Shown: positions 20,517-28,457 of the stretch, piece by piece | Layout: each line of letters starts with the position of its first letter | Position numbering within the stretch: position 1 is the first letter of the stretch | Source: Alteribacter keqinensis | Lineage (GTDB): Bacteria; Bacillota; Bacilli; Bacillales; Salisediminibacteriaceae | Reading direction: 5' to 3' | Assembly: GCF_003710255.1 (NCBI RefSeq) | Contig: NZ_RHIB01000002.1 | Location: 558,001 to 622,000, forward strand | Length of the DNA stretch: 64,000 nucleotides | Translations under genes and position numbers: made by a program | Notes under the pieces: model-generated | The model's input: the letters and a program-made list of their open reading frames with translations, nothing else | Database searches by the model: none | Told to the model about the DNA's origin: nothing

Positions 20517-21695
20517 TTACACTTGGATCATGATGGCGTCGCCCTGTCCTCCGCCGCTGCAGATGGAGGCAATACCGATTCCGCCGCCTCTTCTTTTAAG
20601 TTCATAGGCAAGGGTCAGGATGACTCGGGTTCCGCTTGCACCGATTGGGTGACCGAGTGCTACTGCTCCGCCGTTTACGTTTACTTTTTCAGGATCGAGA
20701 TCTGCAATTTTCCCGCTTGCAAGTGACACGGCTGCGAAAGCTTCGTTCACTTCAAACAGATCGATATCGCTTAAGGATTTTCCTGTTTTCTCAAGAAGTT
20801 TGTTAATGACAAGACCCGGTGTTTTTGGGAAGTTTTCCGGCTCTACTGCAAGCTGTGTATGCCCGATAATTGTTGCAAGCGGCTCAAGACCCCGCTCTTT
20901 TGCTTTTGCTTCGTCCATAACGACCAATGCTGCGGCTCCGTCGTTTACACCAGGAGCATTTCCTGCTGTAATCGTCCCGTCTGCACCAAATACAGGCTTT
21001 AGTTTCGCAAGCTTTTCAACAGACGTATCTGCCCGTGGAGATTCGTCGTCTTTTACAACGAGAGGCTCCCCTTTTCGCTGCGGTACTTCCACCGGCACGA
21101 TCTCGTCAGCGAACTTTCCTGCGGTGATGGCATCAGTCGCTCTCTGATGACTTCTGTAGGACCACTCATCCTGCACTTTACGGGTAAGTTCATATTCGCT
21201 CGCTGTTTTGTTTCCGTAGGTACCCATGTGAACACCGGTGAACGTACAAGTCAGTCCGTCATGAATCATCATGTCTTCAAATTTCGTTGGTCCCATTTTG
21301 ACGCCGAATCTGGCATTTTTCACAAAATACGGTGCATTACTCATAGATTCCATCCCGCCGGCCACAACCGTATCGTGTTCGCCGGAACGAATTAATACAT
21401 CAGCTAATGTGACACTTCTCATACCGGATGCGCAGACTTTATTGATGGTTTCTGTTTCCGTCTCCCAAGGAAGGCCTGCATGGTGCAGTGCCTGTCGTGA
21501 TGGAAGCTGCCCCTGTCCGCCCTGCAGCACTGTCCCCATAATGACGTGCTGAACATCACCTGTGTCTACGTTTCCTCGTTTCAAAGCTTCAGAGATTGCT
21601 TTTCCCCCAAGTTCCGATGCTGTGAATCCTGAAAGTTTTCCGCCCAGTTTCCCAACCGGTGTTCTGGCTCCGCTAACAATGACCGTTTTTCCCAT
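20517..21695 (-). CDS. mmgA: Acetyl-CoA C-acetyltransferase (thiolase)
   Basis: Thiolytic cleavage of acetoacetyl-CoA and similar 3-ketoacyl-CoA; first gene of the operon. 392 residues. Nucleophile Cys88 in NKVCASGMRSV, GGMESMSNAPY, catalytic His in GGAVALGHPIGASGTR, and the second Cys in CSGGGQGDA. ATG at 21695 follows AAAGGAGG. Upstream lie a candidate promoter, a cre-like site and a TetR-type palindrome, so catabolite repression plus specific repression is likely. B. subtilis mmgA is likewise CcpA-controlled. Confidence 0.95.
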   Translation of the reverse strand: MGKTVIVSGARTPVGKLGGKLSGFTASELGGKAISEALKRGNVDTGDVQHVIMGTVLQGGQGQLPSRQALHHAGLPWETETETINKVCASGMRSVTLADVLIRSGEHDTVVAGGMESMSNAPYFVKNARFGVKMGPTKFEDMMIHDGLTCTFTGVHMGTYGNKTASEYELTRKVQDEWSYRSHQRATDAITAGKFADEIVPVEVPQRKGEPLVVKDDESPRADTSVEKLAKLKPVFGADGTITAGNAPGVNDGAAALVVMDEAKAKERGLEPLATIIGHTQLAVEPENFPKTPGLVINKLLEKTGKSLSDIDLFEVNEAFAAVSLASGKIADLDPEKVNVNGGAVALGHPIGASGTRVILTLAYELKRRGGGIGIASICSGGGQGDAIMIQV

Positions 21696-21730
21696 TTGAT
21701 TATTCCTCCTTTAAATTTGAACAATATGAT

Positions 21731-21744
21731 TGAACGCTCGCTCA
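21731..21744 (-). promoter_or_regulatory. Candidate operator for the operon's TetR regulator
   Basis: Minus strand TGAGCGAGCGTTCA is an imperfect palindrome (five of seven half-site positions match) between the candidate minus-10 and the mmgA start codon, a classic repressor position. Pairing with the regulator at 14385 is inference. Confidence 0.4.
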
Positions 21745-21747
21745 GAC

Positions 21748-21779
21748 CAATTACATGACAAAGAATAAAGCGCTTTCAA
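21748..21779 (-). promoter_or_regulatory. mmgA promoter with cre-like site
   Basis: Minus strand TTGAAAGCGCTTTA (21766-21779) differs by one base from the CcpA cre consensus. Its TTGAAA can serve as minus-35 with TGTAAT about 18 bases downstream as minus-10, so CcpA binding would block the promoter. Confidence 0.5.
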
Positions 21780-21797
21780 AAAGGCTCCCAAAAAAAT

Positions 21798-21845
21798 GCT
21801 GTAACATCCGGAGAGAAGGAATGATCCTCCCTCCTCCCGGATGTG
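21798..21845 (-). terminator. Terminator after fadF
   Basis: Minus strand ACATCCGG..GAG ... CTCTCCGGATGT followed after a few bases by ATTTTTTT. It separates fadF from the mmgA operon. Confidence 0.75.
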
Positions 21846-21875
21846 ATTTACTTTTTCATCACTTTACTTACTTCT

Positions 21876-23981
21876 TTATACAGTGACAGATTCCTTTTTT
21901 GTTTCCAAAGATTTTTCTAAAATTTCTACAATATCCATTGTTTTCACGGACTCTTCTACTTCTTTCGATTTCGTACCGTCACTGAGCATGGTCAGACAGT
22001 AAGGACACGCACTGCCGATGACCGATGGGCTCACAGCAAGTGCCTGTTCGGTACGGGCTTCATTTACACGGGTTCCAGTATCTTCTTCCATCCACATCAT
22101 TCCTCCGCCGGCCCCACAGCACATACCGTTTTCACGGTTACGTTCCATTTCCACCACCTGGACGCCGGGGATCGCTTTCAGGATTTCACGCGGCGGATTA
22201 TATACATCATTGTAGCGGCCGAGGTAACAGGAGTCGTGATATGTGATGACTTCATTCACTTCTTTTGCCGGCTTCAGACGTCCGTCACGGACAAGTTCGT
22301 AAAGAAGCTCGGTGTGGTGATACACTTCTGCTTCCAAACCGAAGTCTGGGTATTCGTTTTTCAGCGTGTTGTATGCGTGAGGGTCAAACGTGACAATTTT
22401 CTTCACGTCGTTTTTCTCGAATTCCGCAATATTCGCTGTGGCAAGCTCCTGGAACAGGAACTCGTTTCCGATACGGCGAGGAGTATCACCGGAGTTCTTT
22501 TCCTTGTTTCCTAGAATAGCAAATTTAACGCCCGCTTCATTCATCACTTTAGCAAAAGACTGGGCAATTTTCTGGCTTCTGTTATCATATGAGCCCATTG
22601 AGCCTACAAAGAAGAGATATTCGAATTCTTCTCCCGCTTTTTTCAGTTCTTTTACCGTAGGTGCGTAAATATCGTCCCGGCCGTCACGCCATTTCTCACG
22701 CTCTTTACGGTTGATCCCCCACGGGTTGCCCTGGCGCTCAATGTTTGTAATGGCCCGCTGTGCTTCAGGGTCCATTTTTCCTTCAGTTAAAACGAGGTAG
22801 CGTCGCATGTCGATAATTTTATCCACGTGCTCGTTGGCTACCGGGCACTGATCTTCACAGTTCCTGCAGGTAGTACAAGCCCACAGCTCTTCTTCTGTAA
22901 TGACGTCACCGATAAGGCTTACGTCATAAGCTTCAGAAGCAGCAGCTGCTTCCTGCCCGGCTGCTCCGGCAGCCGCCAGCTGATTGGCACGGGTATTATC
23001 AAAGGCGTACGTCGGCATCCACGGTTTGCGTGACGTGACAGCTGCGCCTTTTTCCGTTAAATGATCACGCATTTTTACGATCAGGTCCATCGGAGACAGC
23101 ATCTTCCCTGTTCCCGTTGCCGGACACATATTCGTACAGCGTCCGCATTCCACGCAGGCGTAAAGATCAAGAAGCTGCTTCTGGTCAAACTCTTCGATCT
23201 GGTTTTTACCAAACTTCTCTGCATCTTCATCTTCAAAATTGATTGGTTTCAGCTGACCTGTTTTATGTGTCGGTCCTAAGTATACGTTTGCCGGTCCTGC
23301 AATTAAGTGAGCGTGCTTCCCTTGTGGAATGTACACAAGGAAGACGAGCAGGAATAACAGGTGTGCCCACCAGAATACGAAGAACAGGGCACCTGCTGCA
23401 GTTGTACCGATCGGCGAAAGAACAGTTGCAATTCCAGTCGCAATCGGCTCAGCCCAGGTTGCTGATTTTCCGAGCCAGATCATTTCCGTTCCTTTGGCGA
23501 ACAGCTTGGAAATCATTAAGCCGCCGATGAAAATGAGAACAAGCCCCGCTTTGGCATTTTGCTTAAGGCGGACAAGCTTTTCAACGTAGCGCCGGTGGAA
23601 TGCCCAGACAACGGCTACAAGGATCATTAAGACAACAATTTCCTGGAAGAACGTAAAGAACGGATATACCGGTCCCAAAGGCAGGTGTGAGCCAATGGCA
23701 AGACCTTTCCAGATCAGGTCAATGGCACTGAACTGCACGAGTAAAAAGCCATAGAAAAACATAAGGTGAATGATACCGCTCTTCTTATCCTTCAGCAACT
23801 TTTCCTGACCGAATACCTGCTTAAAGAACACATCTTTCCGTTCTTTTACCGAACGGGTAAACTCCGCTTTTTGACCAAGCTTGATGTATTCGATTCTTGT
23901 TTTGACCAGTGTCGCAAACAAATAAAGCGCGTAACCGGTTACAAGAATGAACATCAGCCAGTTGATGAGGATTGGATCCAT
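21876..23981 (-). CDS. fadF: Membrane iron-sulfur oxidoreductase FadF (heterodisulfide-reductase-like)
   Basis: Putative route for electrons from acyl-CoA dehydrogenases and ETF into the quinone pool. 701 residues. N-terminal NarI-like membrane domain with five predicted helices (about 5-30, 70-95, 100-128, 145-165, 190-225), then two 4Fe-4S motifs (CVECGRCTNMCP and CTTCRNCEDQCP) and a C-terminal CCG domain pair (SCYLGRYND, CCGAGGGMMW, CPYCLTML). This is the B. subtilis FadF (YwjF) architecture. The ATG at 23981 follows GAAAGGGGC. A perfect FadR-type palindrome lies 110 bases upstream. Confidence 0.95.
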   Translation of the reverse strand: MDPILINWLMFILVTGYALYLFATLVKTRIEYIKLGQKAEFTRSVKERKDVFFKQVFGQEKLLKDKKSGIIHLMFFYGFLLVQFSAIDLIWKGLAIGSHLPLGPVYPFFTFFQEIVVLMILVAVVWAFHRRYVEKLVRLKQNAKAGLVLIFIGGLMISKLFAKGTEMIWLGKSATWAEPIATGIATVLSPIGTTAAGALFFVFWWAHLLFLLVFLVYIPQGKHAHLIAGPANVYLGPTHKTGQLKPINFEDEDAEKFGKNQIEEFDQKQLLDLYACVECGRCTNMCPATGTGKMLSPMDLIVKMRDHLTEKGAAVTSRKPWMPTYAFDNTRANQLAAAGAAGQEAAAASEAYDVSLIGDVITEEELWACTTCRNCEDQCPVANEHVDKIIDMRRYLVLTEGKMDPEAQRAITNIERQGNPWGINRKEREKWRDGRDDIYAPTVKELKKAGEEFEYLFFVGSMGSYDNRSQKIAQSFAKVMNEAGVKFAILGNKEKNSGDTPRRIGNEFLFQELATANIAEFEKNDVKKIVTFDPHAYNTLKNEYPDFGLEAEVYHHTELLYELVRDGRLKPAKEVNEVITYHDSCYLGRYNDVYNPPREILKAIPGVQVVEMERNRENGMCCGAGGGMMWMEEDTGTRVNEARTEQALAVSPSVIGSACPYCLTMLSDGTKSKEVEESVKTMDIVEILEKSLETKKESVTV

Positions 23982-24072
23982 GATGTAGACAGCCCCTTTC
24001 AGACATTTTTCTCCCGCCTGGAAAAATCGGAAGAAAAACCCTTTTCAGAAAATAGAATGAATTTTGTTTTTT

Positions 24073-24109
24073 ATTATACCACAACGAATAGTGAATGAGT
24101 ATTCATTCA
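24073..24109 (-). promoter_or_regulatory. fadF promoter with FadR-type operator
   Basis: TGAATGAGTATTCATTCA (24092-24109) is a perfect palindrome fitting the Bacillus FadR consensus TGAATGA..TA.TCATTCA. On the minus strand TATAAT (24073-24078) follows 13 bases downstream, so bound FadR would cover the minus-35 region. It lies between divergent fadF and the cardiolipin synthase gene and could influence both. Confidence 0.8.
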
Positions 24110-24216
24110 CGTCATTTTTTTATCCGGATGGATTGATTTTCACTTGAAGAGGGAAACTAGAAGAAGTGTCAGCAGCTTGATGCGGCGCAAGATCCCACAC
24201 GTAAGGAGGTCCGAAT

Positions 24217-25428
24217 ATGGCAATCCTGAATATTCTTCTAATCATTATTCTTGTTCTCTTAGCCGTTATCCTTTTATTTATTATCGATTTTAATATTGCA
24301 CGCTACATTCACCATAAAAATATTCCACCCTATCAGGAGCCTCCCTTCAGAAAAAGCGATGTTGAATTTTTTGCAAGAGGTGACAAACTCTTTGATCATC
24401 TTTTTGGAGAGATTGAGCAGGCGGAGCAGCATATTCATATGCTCTTTTATATTTTCAGGGAAGATGACATCAGTAAAAAGATGCTTGAAAAGCTGAAAAG
24501 TAAAGCAAAGGCCGGTGTAGAGGTCAGGCTTATGGTGGATTTCATGGGAATAAGAGTCTCAAGGAAAGGGAGAAAAGCGTTAGAGCAAGCCGGTGTACAG
24601 CTTACCATTACAAATAAACCAAAGCTTCCTTTTCTGTTTTACAGTGCCAACCAGCGTAACCACCGCAAAATTACTGTGATTGATGGGCGGATTGGCTATA
24701 TCGGGGGTTATAACGTGGGTGATGAGTATCTGGGGCGTGACCCGGAATTCGGTCCCTGGCGTGATTATCACCTGGCAGTTAAAGGAGAAGGTGTCATCGA
24801 CCTGCAGAAGCAGTTCCTTATTGACTGGAAAAGCGGGTCTTCGGAGGATCTTGTTCACGAAGACCGTTTCTACCCTCCCCAACACGAAGGGAAAAAACAA
24901 ATTCAGATCTTCCCATCAGACGGGGCTCATGTGGAAGAGCTTGCTCTTACACTGATTTCCAAAGCCAAGCGGTCGTTAATTATCGGCAGCCCTTATTTTG
25001 TTCCGGGTAAAAAGGTAAAAGACGCACTCATCCAAGCGGCCAAGCGCGGAGTGGACATTCGGGTGCTTATGCCCAAAAACCCTGATCACCCTCTCGTGAT
25101 CCATGCTGCCTACCCTTACTTCCGCCCTCTTATTGAAGCAGGTGTGGACATCCACCTTTACTTTCAGGGCTTTTATCATTCAAAAGCCATCATTGTAGAC
25201 GACAATATCTGTGACATCGGAACGGCCAATTTTGATAAACGGAGTTTCTACCTGAACAATGAAGTGAACTGTCTGATTTATAACGAAAGCTGGATTGAAC
25301 AGGTGATGGAACAGGTAAAAGAAGATCTGAACCGCAGCGACCGGGTGACGATTGAACAGTTAAACAAACGGTCATTGCTGAAAAGAAGTAAAGAAGCACT
25401 GGCTTCAGCCATTGGTCCTTTAATGTAG
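24217..25428 (+). CDS. Cardiolipin synthase family phospholipase D protein (YwjE-like)
   Basis: Makes cardiolipin from phosphatidylglycerol at the membrane. 403 residues. One strong N-terminal transmembrane segment (about 3-27), then two HKD motifs: HRKITVID with GYIGGYNVGDEY, and HSKAIIVDD with GTANFDKRSFYLNNE. Single-anchor layout matches B. subtilis YwjE rather than the longer ClsA. AAGGAGGTCCGAAT precedes the ATG. uvsE begins 20 bases after the stop, as ywjD follows ywjE in B. subtilis. Confidence 0.93.
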   Translation: MAILNILLIIILVLLAVILLFIIDFNIARYIHHKNIPPYQEPPFRKSDVEFFARGDKLFDHLFGEIEQAEQHIHMLFYIFREDDISKKMLEKLKSKAKAGVEVRLMVDFMGIRVSRKGRKALEQAGVQLTITNKPKLPFLFYSANQRNHRKITVIDGRIGYIGGYNVGDEYLGRDPEFGPWRDYHLAVKGEGVIDLQKQFLIDWKSGSSEDLVHEDRFYPPQHEGKKQIQIFPSDGAHVEELALTLISKAKRSLIIGSPYFVPGKKVKDALIQAAKRGVDIRVLMPKNPDHPLVIHAAYPYFRPLIEAGVDIHLYFQGFYHSKAIIVDDNICDIGTANFDKRSFYLNNEVNCLIYNESWIEQVMEQVKEDLNRSDRVTIEQLNKRSLLKRSKEALASAIGPLM

Positions 25429-25448
25429 CCGGAAGAAGGAGGTTTTTC

Positions 25449-26405
25449 ATGATCATTCGGTTTGGTTTTGTCTCACATGCCCTTTCGTTATGGAATGCTT
25501 CCCCTGCTCATACAACAACATGGGCACATGCTAAAAGACTGTCTAAAGCAGACCGCATTGAAAAACTCCATCAGATCACCGCTAGGAACATCGCTCACAC
25601 AAAGCGTGCAGTCCATTACTGCATTGCCCACGAAATTGAACTGTTCCGGTTTTCCTCATCAATGGTCCCTCTCGCAACCCACCCCGAAGCTGCGTGGGAT
25701 TATGTAACGCCATTCAAGAAAAAATGGGCAGAGATTGGTGAACTCGTGAGGAATCATGGCATCCGGACAAGTTTTCACCCAAATCAGTTTACCCTCTTCA
25801 CGTCTGAAAAACAGGACGTCACTGATAGGGCTGTTGAGGATCTCACCTACCACCATAAGATGGCTGAGGCTATGGGTCTTCAGGAGTGCCGGTTCGTTCT
25901 CCATGTAGGAGGTACATACGGGGATAAAAAAACGGCAGTCAGGCGTTTCACAAAAAACATAAACGACATTCCGTCCCACTTGAAAAACAGGCTTATGATT
26001 GAAAATGACGATAAATCCTATCACACAAACGATGTGCTTCTTATCTGCAAAAAGGAAAGCCTCCCTCTTGTCTTTGACTACCATCACCATGTTGTTTATC
26101 CGGGGGCAGAGCCTTTGGAGGAAACGTTGCCTAAAGTTTTGGAGACGTGGGAATCAACCGGGCTCAGACCCAAAGTTCATCTTTCTTCTCCTAAGGACGG
26201 CGAGCGGTCCCGTTCCCACGCCGAAGGACTTGATACCTCGTTTGTGAGACCGTTTCTTGAAACGATGCGCCAGTTTGATACGGACTTCGACGTCATGATT
26301 GAAGCCAAGCAGAAAGACAAGGCTCTTCTCGCCTTTATGGAAGACATATCGAAAGTGCGCGGCGTAAAACGAACGTCAGGTGCATCTATTGAGTATAAAA
26401 AATAG
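25449..26405 (+). CDS. uvsE: UV damage endonuclease UvsE
   Basis: Nicks DNA 5' of UV photoproducts and other lesions (TIM-barrel, metal dependent). 318 residues. Family motifs seen: N-terminal MIIRFGFVSHAL, FRFSSSMVPLATHPE, SFHPNQFTLFTS, VLHVGGTYGDK, ENDDKSYHTNDVL, FDYHHH, HLSSPKDG and DVMIEAKQKDKALL, together supplying the His/Glu/Asp metal site. AGAAGGAGG precedes the ATG. In B. subtilis the homologue YwjD protects spores. Confidence 0.93.
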   Translation: MIIRFGFVSHALSLWNASPAHTTTWAHAKRLSKADRIEKLHQITARNIAHTKRAVHYCIAHEIELFRFSSSMVPLATHPEAAWDYVTPFKKKWAEIGELVRNHGIRTSFHPNQFTLFTSEKQDVTDRAVEDLTYHHKMAEAMGLQECRFVLHVGGTYGDKKTAVRRFTKNINDIPSHLKNRLMIENDDKSYHTNDVLLICKKESLPLVFDYHHHVVYPGAEPLEETLPKVLETWESTGLRPKVHLSSPKDGERSRSHAEGLDTSFVRPFLETMRQFDTDFDVMIEAKQKDKALLAFMEDISKVRGVKRTSGASIEYKK

Positions 26406-26437
26406 TTGTCGTGTGGGGACCAAAAGATGAAGTATGT

Positions 26438-26476
26438 AAAAAGCGCTCAGGAAACAATGATGCCCCGGGCGCTTTT
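26438..26476. terminator. Terminator between uvsE and hydrolase
   Basis: AAAAAGCGCTCAGG and CCCCGGGCGCTTTT form an imperfect stem between two convergent genes, usable on both strands. Confidence 0.6.
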
Positions 26477-26488
26477 GTCATGCTTTCT

Positions 26489-27292
26489 TTATTGTTGTAC
26501 ACGCTTTTTCCGTTCATTCTTAATCGATTTAACAATAAACTCATGGATAACGCGGTTCAGTACTTTTGAATGCTTTGTAGGCAGCTGGTGGGTCGCTTTC
26601 CCGATAAAAATAACATCGCAAGGGACCTTAAGCTTCTTCTGGAAAATTAACCGGTAATGATGTACGTAGTAGTCCCACTGACCATAGACGAGAAGGACCG
26701 GACAGGTGATGTGATGCAGCCTGTCTGTTGACTTATAGTGGAGCCCCAGTTCGTAAAGATCTGCCAGTAAGGAAGGTGATGTGCGGCGTACATATTCCGC
26801 CAGTTCTTTTCTTTTCCCGCCTTTTTCGTGAGCAGCTGCAAGAACTTCTGATATGGTCCGCATCTTTTTCAGCCGTGCTGCCACTATGCCTGAACGGAAT
26901 TCATTTCGCAGCAGGAAGCTGTTTACTTCGGAAAAACCTCCGAGGAGAATCATTCCTCTTGTTCTCTCGGGATAGCGGATACAGAATTCCTGAACGATGG
27001 ACCCTCCATTTGAATAGCCGCAGATAAATGTCCGGCGGATACCGGCGTGGTCGAGAACCCTTCTTATATCATCTGCCAGAAGCTCCATGGACAAAGGCGT
27101 GTCATCAAGTCCGCTTCGTCCGTTCCCTCTTATATCAATAACCATAATGGTATGAGAATCCACGAGTGCTTCAGTCTGATTGCGGAATGTCACATGCCCC
27201 ATGCTGGGTGGATGAATAAATAAAATGGACGGACCACGCCCCTTTATTTCATAGTAAATACCCGCCTGATCCCGATCACATGTCCACGGCAT
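26489..27292 (-). CDS. Alpha/beta hydrolase
   Basis: 267 residues. Oxyanion strand FIHPPSMGH, nucleophile elbow Ser in CGYSNGGSIVQEF, acid region VYGQWDYYVH and late His in GKATHQLPTKH complete a likely Ser-Asp-His triad. The early MVIDIRGNGRSGLDD is typical of esterase/haloperoxidase-like members. Substrate unknown. The ATG at 27292 follows GAGGGTGG by eight bases; a GTG at 27304 would overlap that site. It stands alone between uvsE and a repeat-rich gap. Confidence 0.88.
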   Translation of the reverse strand: MPWTCDRDQAGIYYEIKGRGPSILFIHPPSMGHVTFRNQTEALVDSHTIMVIDIRGNGRSGLDDTPLSMELLADDIRRVLDHAGIRRTFICGYSNGGSIVQEFCIRYPERTRGMILLGGFSEVNSFLLRNEFRSGIVAARLKKMRTISEVLAAAHEKGGKRKELAEYVRRTSPSLLADLYELGLHYKSTDRLHHITCPVLLVYGQWDYYVHHYRLIFQKKLKVPCDVIFIGKATHQLPTKHSKVLNRVIHEFIVKSIKNERKKRVQQ

Positions 27293-27386
27293 CCAATCCA
27301 CCACCCTCGTTAATAATCACTCTTATGGTGTCTCATTTCAGAGTGTATTATTAATATATTTATAAATTTACTCTGTTGAACTCTGG

Positions 27387-27476
27387 TGTTGATTTCCGCT
27401 CAATTGCTCTTCCTTTCCGAGGGGTGCCGGTGAGCCTCCTGGTCCTGCTGGAGTGTCACGCATTCGCTGCAACTAA
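27387..27476. repeat. Family A repeat, shortened copy
   Basis: TGTTGATTTCCGCTC, CTTTCCGAGGGGTGCCGG, GAGCCTCCTGG, CTGGAGTGTCACGCATTCGC, TGCAACTAAC. The GGGGTCTC block is deleted. Confidence 0.6.
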
Positions 27477-27507
27477 CTGTTCAAAAAATAAACAATGATC
27501 TTCTCGA

Positions 27508-27520
27508 GGGGGGGGGGGGG
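27508..27520 (+). repeat. 13-base poly-G tract
   Basis: Thirteen consecutive G in an intergenic region between two repeat blocks. Length may vary between cells or be a sequencing artefact. Confidence 0.7.
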
Positions 27521-27540
27521 CGTTTTGCCGGTTTAAGCAG

Positions 27541-27610
27541 TTGTTCATCACCTTCGTCGAGTTGTTCATCGAGTTTGTTCTTTTATTCATCGACTTGGCT
27601 CTTTTACGGA
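27541..27610. repeat. ~21-bp periodic array (TTGTTCATC type)
   Basis: Three units of exactly 21 bases begin TTGTTCATCACC, TTGTTCATCGAG and TTATTCATCGAC, then TTACGG. Between the hydrolase start and the XapX gene. Confidence 0.6.
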
Positions 27611-27712
27611 TATTCGTCTGTCGAGTGTCCACACGACATGGACTGTCCTCCCTCTGCGAACATATCGATCATTTTTGAAGATATATCTGCCATTTATCAC
27701 TCCATATATATA

Positions 27713-27759
27713 AAAACAGGCTGAACAGAGAAGCAGCTGCCTCTTTGTCCACCCTGTTT
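27713..27759 (-). terminator. Terminator after the XapX gene
   Basis: Minus strand AAAACAGG ... AGAGGCAGCTGCTTCTCT ... CCTGTTTTTAT forms a long stem with a U-rich end. Confidence 0.75.
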
Positions 27760-27760
27760 T

Positions 27761-27928
27761 CTATGCGAAGTAACCTGATACGAAGCTGAACAGCTTGTAG
27801 CCGAGGTAAATCCCGAAAATCCCTACGATTCCTGCTATAGCCGGCGGTGCCGGGATTGGAAGCTTGATAAGTGCAAAAACAAACCCTACTACAAGGCCTG
27901 CAATTAAAGCCATGAATATCTCCTGCAT
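27761..27928 (-). CDS. XapX domain small membrane protein
   Basis: 55 residues from the ATG at 27928 (AAAGGGTG upstream); the frame extends to 27949 without a ribosome site. Sequence MQEIFMALIAGLVVGFVFAL then LPIPAPPAIAGIVGIFGIY is the XapX two-helix pattern with a conserved proline-rich turn. Function unknown; named from a xanthosine-related operon in enterobacteria. Confidence 0.85.
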   Translation of the reverse strand: MQEIFMALIAGLVVGFVFALIKLPIPAPPAIAGIVGIFGIYLGYKLFSFVSGYFA

Positions 27929-28048
27929 GCGGTTCACCCTTTTCAACACAATTTTATCTTATTATTAGTATGTACGTAAGCGCTTTACTTATAGACACCT
28001 TTTATCGTACCAGAAAGAGGTCCGTACATCTATACTTGAGGAAAATAA

Positions 28049-28087
28049 AAGAGGCTGCCAGCGGGGAATTCTCCTCCGGCGCCTCTT
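28049..28087 (-). terminator. Outer terminator of the ywiB-argS transcript
   Basis: Minus strand AAGAGGCGCCGGAGGAGAA and CCCCGCTGGCAGCCTCTTTTATTTT form a stem with a T-rich tail, placed beyond the tandem repeat. Confidence 0.65.
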
Positions 28088-28104
28088 ACATTATAGATCT
28101 TCCG

Positions 28105-28455
28105 GGCTCGCTGCGCGGCTGACAGGTAACCCGCCTCTCAGCCTTCAAAACACAGCAGCGGCTTCGCTCATCGCTTCGGAAAACGGGAAGGTTAAGTTCG
28201 ACCTTCATTCTTTTGCAATGGCTTCGCTCGCTGCGCGGCTGACAGGTAACCCGCCTCTCAGCCTTCAAAACACAGCAGCGGCTTCGCTCATCGCTTCGGA
28301 AAACGGGAAGGTTAAGTTCGACCTTCATTCTTTTGCAATGGCTCCGCTCGCTGCGCGGCTGACAGGAAATGCGCCTCTCAGCCTTCAAAACACAGCAGCG
28401 GCTTCGCTCATCGCTTCGGAAAACGGGAAGGTTAAGTTCGACCTTCCCGTTTTCC
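28105..28455 (-). repeat. 120-bp tandem repeat (family B) downstream of argS
   Basis: Nearly three head-to-tail copies with a 120-base period (matching landmarks at 28107, 28227 and 28347). Read on the minus strand each unit has GAAGCGATGAGCGAAGCC, GCTGAGAGGCG with CTGTCAGCCGCG, GCGAGCG(A/G)AGCCATTGCAAAA, then one arm of a hairpin. Only the gene-proximal hairpin (28418-28455, GGAAAACGGGAAGGT and complement) is complete, and it begins right after the argS stop. Confidence 0.8.
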
Positions 28456-28457
28456 TC

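Noticed and set aside
28105-28455. CRISPR array
   Set aside because: Units are contiguous 120-base tandem copies without variable spacers and no cas genes are nearby.
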